DNA of 7,829 nucleotides from an uncultured Prevotella sp. (lineage in GTDB: Bacteria > Bacteroidota > Bacteroidia > Bacteroidales > Bacteroidaceae). A program made the translations under genes and the position numbers. How positions within the stretch are numbered: position 1 is the first letter of the stretch; every line of letters starts with the position of its first letter. This document shows, piece after piece, positions 1-5,647 of the stretch. Location of the stretch: positions 1-7,829 of the forward strand of contig CAMBBY010000038.1 of NCBI GenBank assembly GCA_945863825.1, written 5' to 3'. The notes beneath the pieces were generated by a model. That model did no database searches and was not told the DNA's origin. It saw only the letters and a program-made list of their open reading frames with translations.

Positions 1-116
1 GTCGCAAACAAGTCTTCAGTACTTAGGAAATAAGCAATTTTCGTCGCTTTTCAAGCAAAATTCCATTAAATCCTACAGGTTGCAAATGAATGGAAAATCA
101 CTTTTTCTATAAAAAG
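1..116. other. left edge, no confident gene
   Basis: No gene can be called here. One plus-strand frame is open from base 2 to a TAA at 110-112 (36 codons). It could be the cut-off C-terminus of an upstream gene, because it ends just before the promoter of the next gene. A run of that length is also common by chance in AT-rich DNA, and I do not recognise the peptide. CTTTTT and AAAAAG (101-106, 111-116) form a small inverted repeat that could end upstream transcription. Confidence 0.25.
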
Positions 117-148
117 TTTGGGAGAATCGATAAAAAAGCTTATATTTG
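117..148 (+). promoter_or_regulatory. Bacteroidota-type promoter of the MNT gene
   Basis: TTTG at 117-120 is followed by a 20-bp spacer and then TATATTTG at 141-148. This matches the known Bacteroidota primary-sigma promoter (-33 TTTG or TTG, 19-21 bp, -7 TAnnTTTG) without mismatch. Transcription would start near 154-156, about 20 nt before the ATG at 174. The position argues against translation from the ATG at 90, which lies upstream of the promoter. Confidence 0.75.
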
Positions 149-173
149 CAACGTAAATCAAACAGTATCGCTT

Positions 174-521
174 ATGCTTAGCAAGAATGTACAAGAAATG
201 ATACCCAAGATACAGCAGTATCTTGCTAGCCAGCCCATAGAAAAGGCTTGGCTGTTTGGTTCATGCTCTCGTGGTGAAGAAACACCAAAGAGTGATGTTG
301 ACTTATTGGTAAGATACCAAGACAGTGACTCCATGTCTCTGTTCGATATCTCAAGAATCATGGTAAATCTCAAAAAGATTATCAAGCGCCCTGTAGATTT
401 AATAGAAGAGGATTGCCTTCTTCCTTTTGCATCAAAATCCGCAAACCAAGATAAAATATTGATTTATGATCACAAAGAAGGACATGCCTGTATTAATGCC
501 ACAAATCAAGCAACTACTTGA
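174..521 (+). CDS. MNT-type minimal nucleotidyltransferase, probable antitoxin
   Basis: This 115-residue protein has the minimal nucleotidyltransferase (MNT, polymerase-beta-like) fold. The diagnostic GS-x10-DxD signature is present: FGS near residues 33-35, then DVD near 46-48, which would bind metal and nucleotide. A third acidic strand follows (RPVDLIEED, near 73-81). In MNT-HEPN toxin-antitoxin pairs such proteins add AMP to the HEPN RNase toxin and silence it. The usual partner gene directly downstream is not present, so this copy is solitary or a remnant. I chose the ATG at 174 because the protein then begins at the family's usual N-terminal helix and the promoter at 117-148 lies just upstream; an in-frame ATG at 90 would add 28 unlikely residues. 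The last 15 or so residues (after LIYDHKEG) look unlike a normal MNT end and may be altered. It converges on hsdR. Fold and motif are clear; the antitoxin role is inferred. Confidence 0.8.
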   Translation: MLSKNVQEMIPKIQQYLASQPIEKAWLFGSCSRGEETPKSDVDLLVRYQDSDSMSLFDISRIMVNLKKIIKRPVDLIEEDCLLPFASKSANQDKILIYDHKEGHACINATNQATT

Positions 522-546
522 TTCTGTGCGGTTTATAGAAGAATAA
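466..546 (+). other. 26-codon frame overlapping the MNT 3' end
   Basis: A short frame (ATG at 466, inner ATGs at 484 and 496, TAA at 544-546) overlaps the end of the MNT gene in another frame. In MNT-HEPN operons the HEPN toxin commonly starts at about this place, with a short overlap. The peptide is helical in character (MPQIKQLLDSVRFIEE) and could be the stump of such a gene, but I see no HEPN RxxxxH motif and no continuation in any frame up to hsdR. It may equally be chance. Confidence 0.15.
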
Positions 547-559
547 GCATAAAGAGGCA

Positions 560-595
560 TGGCAATAAGTGGCAAAAAATCACCACTTATTGCCA
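560..595. terminator. strong hairpin between convergent genes
   Basis: TGGCAATAAGTGG (560-572) and CCACTTATTGCCA (583-595) are perfect 13-bp inverted arms around a 10-nt loop. The hairpin lies 38 bp after the MNT stop and 115 bp after the hsdR stop on the other strand. The placement suits a bidirectional terminator. Neither side has a clean T-run directly after the stem, so a protein-binding dyad is an alternative. Confidence 0.5.
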
Positions 596-654
596 CGAAT
601 TACTTACTATATATCAACCACTTATCCGTCAGCGTGGTAGAAGTGGCATAAAAT
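567..654. repeat. duplicated inverted arms, second copy rearranged
   Basis: AAGTGGCAAAAAAT (567-580) recurs as AAGTGGCATAAAAT (641-654), 13 of 14 bases the same. CCACTTAT occurs at 583-590 and again at 618-625. The order is arm, complement, complement, arm, so the second pair is in reversed order and can form its own stem (CCACTT 618-623 with AAGTGG 641-646). Function unknown; it may be a duplicated operator or terminator. Confidence 0.5.
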
Positions 655-709
655 TAGAAAAAACTTTTTCTATATATAGGATGAAATATAGCCATCATAA
701 TAGCTATTT
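655..709. other. AT-rich palindromes just after hsdR
   Basis: TAGAAAAA and TTTTTCTA (655-662, 665-672) form an 18-bp palindrome. ATAGC (688-692) and GCTAT (703-707) form a weak stem starting 4 bp past the hsdR stop. On the minus strand the weak stem is followed by an A/T-rich stretch and may help end the hsd transcript, but it is not a standard terminator. Confidence 0.25.
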
Positions 710-710
710 A

Positions 711-3700
711 TCACGCCACCCAACCATATCCTTGTACTGCCATATCCACAAAATGTTCAAATAGCAGATGAGTTTTGTCATTGAACGACATACGATCATA
801 GCTCATCGGCAAATCTTCATTGAGCGAGGTCTGTATCAAGGCTAACACTTGATGTCTTGGTTGTTCATCCTTATACCAATCCACCACCATCACCTTGTCC
901 TTCTCCTCCAATAACTTTTTATAGAGGTTCTTGGAGGCAAGAATCACTTTTTGCTCCTCAGCCTTTGTAAGTTTCCTGCCAGAAGTCAACATATCGTAGA
1001 TTTCCAACTCTTCTTCCTTCAATCCTATATCCGTGGAGCGAGATTGCTCCTTCTTCAGTTCTTCCACCAACTGGAGCAATTTTTCATAGTAATCCTCATT
1101 CTCACTTCCACCGGCATTATACTTGTCGATGATGTTCTTGTATCGCTCAGAGAACTTTACACGAGTACAGTTTCTGTTAATCATCTGCACCAAAGTTTGC
1201 TCGATGAAACTACGCAGGTCTTCAACCTCCAAAGCCTTGTAAGGAGTGGCGTTGAGTTCCTTTCGGAGATCCTCAACGTCTATCTTGCTCAGGTCGATGA
1301 CTTTGCCTTGATGAATCATGTATCCCGGACGAGGATGGAGTTCATCCGCCGCCATAGAACCATCAGCCAAAGAGCCTGGCATTCCCACCATTACAGATGA
1401 AACGCTCTGATCTAGCGTCTCAGCCATACGCTGCTTTGCCCTGCGCAACTTCTCATCGTCTATCTGGTTACAGAACAAGCCGTTCAAGTATGCTAACGGC
1501 GCAAACTTTTCATTGTACCAAGCACGTTCAAATATCTCAGGCTTCGCTGCATCATATAGATTCATCAGGAGATTGGTGAGAACCTTGAATCGGTCTTTCC
1601 ATTCGTCTTTCTCTAAGATGCGGTTGTATGCCTTACGGAACATTTCCAGCTGGTCGAGGGTATTACCTTCGGCAATAATGCCATCAATCTTGACACCAAG
1701 CGACAGCAAGAACCCATCGCATTCCACGATTGTTCGGTCGATGTTCGCTATCAACAGCCCGATATCCTTAGCAGGATAATCCATATCATCACCAGTGGAT
1801 GCATAATCAGAAAGAGCTTGCTGCATATACTTAAACACGTTGACGTAATCGACGATGATGCCGCAGGACTTGCCTGGGAACACACGATTGGCTCGAGCAA
1901 TAGCCTGCATCAAGGTGTGTCCTTTCATCGGTTTGTCAAGATAGAGCGTAGAGAGTGACGGAACATCAAAACCTGTGAGCCACATGGCACAGACGAAGAC
2001 CAAACTTAAAGGGTCGTCCTTATCCTTAAACCTGTCTTCAATATCCTTGCCATCGGCTGTTATGGCCTCCAACTTTTTGCGATGAAGAGTAATGTCAAGC
2101 CCTTGGGCTGCAAACTTTCCTTCCTCACCGTCCTCCTTACTGATAACTACAGCCATTTCCACCTTGTTCATATAGGCAAGCATAGCGTTTATCTTCTCTC
2201 GCTCCTCCTGTGTCTTAGCTTCGTTGCGTTCCTTCACCAGCGCCTTCTTTTCCTCTGCCCAATATTTCTGCACCTTGTCGTACATTCTTACGGCGGTGTA
2301 CTTATCCACACTTACAACCATACCTTTCCCCATGAATCCACGACGAGGGAAATGGTGGGCAATGTCCTTGGCTATGCGATCTAAGCGTTCCTCACGCTTG
2401 ATTACTTCCAAGATGCGAGAGGAAGAATTCTCTAAAAGCTCCTTCTCCCGACCATTGAGGTTTTCTTCTTCGCATATCTGGTCGATATCAGTATCAAGCC
2501 AGTTGTTGGTCAATCCCACCTCCGGCACTCTTCTGCTATAAAAAAGCGGCACGGTACTACCATCCTCGATGGCTTGGGCGAAGTTATATTCTGACACATA
2601 GTCGCCAAACCACTGATTGGTGAGTCTCTTACTTTCCAAGAGCGGTGTACCTGTAAAGGCGATGTAGTTGGCATTTGGAAGTCCCGTATGCATATTCTCG
2701 GCAAGCTGCTTGTACTGGGTGCGATGCGCCTCGTCCACCAAGACAAAGATGTCATTGCGGCCGGAAAGGAGAGGGTATTTCTTGGTCTTATCGTACTGGA
2801 ATTTATGTATCAACGTAAAGACCATCGGCTTATTAGTTCTGAGAAAATCCCTCAGCTGTGTGGAGTTCTTAGGTTGGCACTCTTCCTTGTTGCCAATTAC
2901 CTCAGTACGCACGAAAGTCTTGTGAATCTGATCATCCAAGTCTTCACGGTCGGTAATCACTAGGAAGGTAAAGTTGCCATGCAACTTACGTTTTACCTTT
3001 CTCACGAACATCACCATTGAATAACTCTTGCCCGATCCCTGGGTATGCCAGAACACACCAAGCTTACCGTTCAGTTTCTCTCGATTCCTGACGCTCTTCA
3101 TCAGATTGTTCACACCAAGATACTGGTGGTTCTTCGCTATGATTTTTATCCTCTTGTTGTCGAAGAAAACGAAATTCTCAATATAATCCAAGAGACGTTT
3201 CTTTCGGAACAGACCATCAATCAAATTAGTTACACTCAGTCCATGTTCTTCTATCTGCTCTCGGTTGAATTTCTCCTTCTCGTCATCAACACGTAGCCAT
3301 TCGAAAAAGAACTCAAACTTACTTCCCCACGCCCCTATCTTGGTTTGCAACCCATTACTCAACACACAAATCTGGTTGAAAGCAAAGATGTTCGGAATAT
3401 CCTGGCGATAGCTCGTCAGGTTCTTATTGTAGGCTTCCTCTATCTTGACTGTAGAATTTTTCAGTTCGATAAAGACCACAGGCAAGCCATTCACAAAGAG
3501 AAGCACATCGGGACGGCGATAACGATAATGCCCCTTAATCCACATCTGGTTGACGCAATGGAAATCATTGAGCAGAATGGCATCGAAATCTATCAACTTC
3601 ACAATATCAAAGTCTTCCTTGCCGTTCTTGCGAATCGGTACTTTGATGCCATTTCTTATCTTCTGATAGAGACTATAGTTGGTATCTACCATATCCGTTC

Positions 3701-3956
3701 CTGTAAAGTCTTTCCTTAGGTCATGCACGATGTTCTGCAAAACAGTTTCTTCTATTTGCGGATTAATACGTTTCAGGGAAGCCAACAGAATATAAGGAAG
3801 GATGCACTCTGAAGGATTGGCACGACCAGTGGTTGAGACTTCATTCTGAGCCTCAACACGCGCATCACATTCTATTCGCTTCCACCCATACTCGGGTTGA
3901 GAAAGGCGGTTGCATATCGCCTGCTCTATATCGTCTTCACTGATAAATGACTTCAT
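711..3956 (-). CDS. hsdR: type I restriction enzyme, R (restriction/translocase) subunit
   Basis: HsdR supplies ATP-driven DNA translocation and cleavage in the type I complex R2M2S, cutting DNA far from unmethylated sites. At 1081 residues it is full length for the family. The N-terminal PD-(D/E)XK nuclease shows RRPD (D150) and ELK (E164, K166). The helicase motor follows: Walker A HTQGSGKS (304-311), DEAH (408-411), motif III FTGTP (434-438), motif V near MWLTGFDVP (658-666) and motif VI QAIARANR (684-691). A charged helical segment (about 565-600) sits inside the second motor domain. The rest, from about 830, is the helical C-terminal region that docks on the methyltransferase. The start is the ATG at 3954-3956 with an A-rich leader and no Shine-Dalgarno, as usual in this phylum. 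It is the last gene of the hsd set, 557 bp past hsdS, and I found no match to the TAnnTTTG box in that gap, so it may depend on read-through from hsdMS. No frameshift or lost catalytic residue is seen. Confidence 0.97.
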   Translation of the reverse strand: MKSFISEDDIEQAICNRLSQPEYGWKRIECDARVEAQNEVSTTGRANPSECILPYILLASLKRINPQIEETVLQNIVHDLRKDFTGTDMVDTNYSLYQKIRNGIKVPIRKNGKEDFDIVKLIDFDAILLNDFHCVNQMWIKGHYRYRRPDVLLFVNGLPVVFIELKNSTVKIEEAYNKNLTSYRQDIPNIFAFNQICVLSNGLQTKIGAWGSKFEFFFEWLRVDDEKEKFNREQIEEHGLSVTNLIDGLFRKKRLLDYIENFVFFDNKRIKIIAKNHQYLGVNNLMKSVRNREKLNGKLGVFWHTQGSGKSYSMVMFVRKVKRKLHGNFTFLVITDREDLDDQIHKTFVRTEVIGNKEECQPKNSTQLRDFLRTNKPMVFTLIHKFQYDKTKKYPLLSGRNDIFVLVDEAHRTQYKQLAENMHTGLPNANYIAFTGTPLLESKRLTNQWFGDYVSEYNFAQAIEDGSTVPLFYSRRVPEVGLTNNWLDTDIDQICEEENLNGREKELLENSSSRILEVIKREERLDRIAKDIAHHFPRRGFMGKGMVVSVDKYTAVRMYDKVQKYWAEEKKALVKERNEAKTQEEREKINAMLAYMNKVEMAVVISKEDGEEGKFAAQGLDITLHRKKLEAITADGKDIEDRFKDKDDPLSLVFVCAMWLTGFDVPSLSTLYLDKPMKGHTLMQAIARANRVFPGKSCGIIVDYVNVFKYMQQALSDYASTGDDMDYPAKDIGLLIANIDRTIVECDGFLLSLGVKIDGIIAEGNTLDQLEMFRKAYNRILEKDEWKDRFKVLTNLLMNLYDAAKPEIFERAWYNEKFAPLAYLNGLFCNQIDDEKLRRAKQRMAETLDQSVSSVMVGMPGSLADGSMAADELHPRPGYMIHQGKVIDLSKIDVEDLRKELNATPYKALEVEDLRSFIEQTLVQMINRNCTRVKFSERYKNIIDKYNAGGSENEDYYEKLLQLVEELKKEQSRSTDIGLKEEELEIYDMLTSGRKLTKAEEQKVILASKNLYKKLLEEKDKVMVVDWYKDEQPRHQVLALIQTSLNEDLPMSYDRMSFNDKTHLLFEHFVDMAVQGYGWVA

Positions 3957-3995
3957 ACTCGTTATTTTTTATCGGTTAGTGATTATGTTTAAATG

Positions 3996-4077
3996 CCTAA
4001 GTAGCTTACACTTTCTGCCGAGGACAGTCAGCCTGTCAGGCTATGACAGTGAGACTGCCTACGCAGACAGTCTTAGG
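3996..4077. repeat. nested dyads upstream of hsdR
   Basis: CCTAAG (3996-4001) pairs with CTTAGG (4072-4077). Inside are CTGTCA/TGACAG (4033-4038, 4044-4049, 5-nt loop) and GACTG/CAGTC (4053-4057, 4068-4072), the latter competing with the outer stem for one base. GACAGTC at 4023-4029 recurs within GCAGACAGTC at 4063-4072. It could fold as a branched RNA in the hsdR leader or be a remnant of a palindromic element. Confidence 0.4.
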
Positions 4078-4164
4078 AACTACCTTATACAGCATTCGGT
4101 AAGCCTCCTTTTCTGTCTCCATGCTTCGGGATTCTTCTCTCTATAGCATCCGATTTTCATTTTT

Positions 4165-4395
4165 GACCGCACACCGCACCAAGGAGCATCTAACTACTTG
4201 TATTATAGAGAATTTACCCCTGTGCGGTGTCTTGTATAGACCGCACCAGTCACCGCACAATACAGCACGCTTTTCTGAGCGTTTTTGTTATCGAGTGCTG
4301 TTGGCGTGCGGTCTTCGTGCGGTGGTGGAATCAGACAGCACTCAGCAACATCTTCATTTACTGCAAGTTACGCCGCATCCGTGCGGTGTGCGGTC
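4165..4395. repeat. 231-bp element with 15-bp inverted ends, MITE-like
   Basis: GACCGCACACCGCAC (4165-4179) and GTGCGGTGTGCGGTC (4381-4395) are perfect inverted repeats bounding 201 bp. The 7-mer GTGCGGT or its complement occurs nine times: 4166, 4173, 4222, 4240, 4252, 4306, 4317, 4381 and 4388. Further stems lie inside: GAGTGCTGT/ACAGCACTC (4293-4301, 4335-4343) and ACGCT/AGCGT (4267-4271, 4278-4282) followed by a T-run. No transposase is encoded and no clear target-site duplication is visible. A non-autonomous mobile element or a structured RNA are both possible. Confidence 0.5.
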
Positions 4396-4419
4396 TATTT
4401 AGCAAATTCGTTCTCTACA

Positions 4420-4532
4420 GAAGTAGTACATCATTGTCCGATGAAGTAGGCTTCGTTGGCGATTGAAGTAGTACTTCGTTGGCTAATGAAGTTAGCTTCA
4501 TTGAGCATCGAAGCTATACTTCAAGTTTGCCC
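4420..4532. repeat. array of five 22-23-bp dyad repeats at the hsdS 3' end
   Basis: Units begin at 4420, 4443, 4465, 4488 and 4510, each opening with GAAG and most continuing as a dyad such as GAAGTAGTACTTC (4465-4477) followed by GTTGGC or a variant. Unit lengths are 23, 22, 23, 22 and 23 bp, so pairs of units are 45 bp. The fifth unit contains the hsdS stop codon (4514-4516) and its last few codons. A worn sixth unit may precede at about 4402-4419. Period and dyad symmetry suggest a protein-binding array or a recombination target. Confidence 0.65.
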
Positions 4533-5644
4533 GACATGAGACGAGGGAGAAGGAGGTCTCGCTGGCGAGCAAGGAGAGTATTCTGTGCAATCAAGTTTTG
4601 CCGAATCTTAAAGTTAGCATCCAACATTATATTGAATTTTCTAAGTAAAGATTGGTCTGGCACAACGATCTTTATCTTTTCTATCATTCCCTTTGTCAAA
4701 AACTTAATGACCGCACCAGCAGCACCTACCAATAACCTATCCAATTCCGATTGAATTGTATAATATGATATGTATATGTGCGAAATATCATAAGGAGTTA
4801 GGACATAAGTTCTTTGATATGCCTCAAACTGACCTTTATATAGCTTTACATTTAAATCTCCATTACCAGCCAATATAATAGCGAAACAATCAAAAGAATA
4901 ACTATCTGCCATCAAATCTGCTTTTGAACAAGTGAAAAACTTGTACTTTCCATTTGGCGAAGCAAAATTCGCATCTTTCTTACCAGTCACTATCGGAGAC
5001 AACTTTCCAAAGTTCACGTACTTCCACCCTTTCGGCAAGCCATTCTCCATTTCCACCTTTTCATGTCCAGGGAAGCGAAAGCGGACGAACCATTCTTTAT
5101 ATAGATTCTCCGCCATTTTCTCCAAAAGACGAATACGCTTTGTATTGTTCTCTATCAGCATATCGTATGTGGAGAGGATGGAAGCAATTCGGTGCTGAAT
5201 TGGCAAAAGAGGCAGATTCAACTTTATCCTTTTGACAAACTTCAAGTCTGCTCTCTGCCTTCCACTTGCACCAGTCATGCTGTTTGCCGCTAAATTACGT
5301 ATATACTGTTGCTTAAACAAGTAATACACAAACTCTTTATCAGTAACCCCCTCTCTATTTCGAAAAACAAATAACTCCGTAGAGCCTATACCTTTATCTT
5401 CGATTTTAGCAACTGCCATTTTACCATTTTCAAGACATGGTGTTATTCGAGCCATCAATGTATCTCCATCTTCAAATTTACAACCACTTTGTCCAGAATA
5501 GGATACCAACGACTTCTTTGTAACAAACTTACGACCAATCTCGATTTTATCTATATCTATAAGTGAATACAACTGACCTTTTGTAAGTTTGACCGTTGGA
5601 TTACATAGAACACAATCACCAAGTCTTATAAGATTTGTTTCCAT
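4514..5644 (-). CDS. hsdS: type I restriction-modification specificity subunit S
   Basis: HsdS chooses the DNA site for the type I complex: each of two target-recognition domains (TRDs) reads one half of a bipartite sequence, and the helices between them set the gap. The 376 residues follow the standard layout: TRD1 about 1-145, a conserved helical spacer about 146-190 (PLLPIQHRIASILSTYD through EWFVRFRFPGHE), TRD2 about 205-330, and a second helical repeat about 331-370 ending in LLLPRLMSGKLEV. Both halves are complete. The ATG is 3 nt after the hsdM stop, so the two are probably translationally coupled. TRD2 in particular looks more AT-rich than hsdM or hsdR, as expected for domains exchanged between strains; I judged this by eye. 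The 3' end runs into a dyad repeat array (4420-4532). The recognition sequence cannot be deduced from the protein alone. Confidence 0.95.
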   Translation of the reverse strand: METNLIRLGDCVLCNPTVKLTKGQLYSLIDIDKIEIGRKFVTKKSLVSYSGQSGCKFEDGDTLMARITPCLENGKMAVAKIEDKGIGSTELFVFRNREGVTDKEFVYYLFKQQYIRNLAANSMTGASGRQRADLKFVKRIKLNLPLLPIQHRIASILSTYDMLIENNTKRIRLLEKMAENLYKEWFVRFRFPGHEKVEMENGLPKGWKYVNFGKLSPIVTGKKDANFASPNGKYKFFTCSKADLMADSYSFDCFAIILAGNGDLNVKLYKGQFEAYQRTYVLTPYDISHIYISYYTIQSELDRLLVGAAGAVIKFLTKGMIEKIKIVVPDQSLLRKFNIMLDANFKIRQNLIAQNTLLARQRDLLLPRLMSGKLEV

Positions 5645-5647
5645 ACC

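Larger units (their letters stand above)
3957..4513. other. 557-bp gene-free gap between hsdS and hsdR
   Basis: No convincing coding frame is present: the plus-strand frames of up to 93 codons have no recognisable domains and run through inverted repeats. No integrase, no spare hsdS fragment and no TAnnTTTG promoter for hsdR is visible on the minus strand. The space is filled by three structured blocks, described separately: 3996-4077, 4165-4395 and 4420-4532. Confidence 0.7.

Noticed and set aside
2..112. Partial plus-strand frame of 36 codons at the window edge
   Set aside because: Too short and not recognisable; chance is likely in AT-rich DNA. Noted only in the edge description.
90..173. 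N-terminal extension of the MNT gene from the ATG at 90
   Set aside because: The promoter (-33 at 117, -7 at 141) lies inside this stretch, so the transcript would start after the ATG. The extra 28 residues do not fit the family.
4267..4286. Rho-independent terminator (ACGCT/AGCGT stem then T-run on the plus strand)
   Set aside because: The stem is only 5 bp and no plus-strand gene leads into it; more likely part of the repeat element.
4121..4466. Plus-strand frames of 79-93 codons between hsdS and hsdR
   Set aside because: They run through inverted repeats, contain no domain, and lack a Bacteroidota promoter.
4431..4508. 25-codon minus-strand frame with a repeating NEAxFI peptide in the dyad array
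   Set aside because: The periodic peptide follows from the 45-bp DNA periodicity, and both strands show such frames. There is no sign of translation.
4420..4532. CRISPR array
   Set aside because: Units are contiguous at 22-23 bp with no unique spacers, and there are no cas genes.
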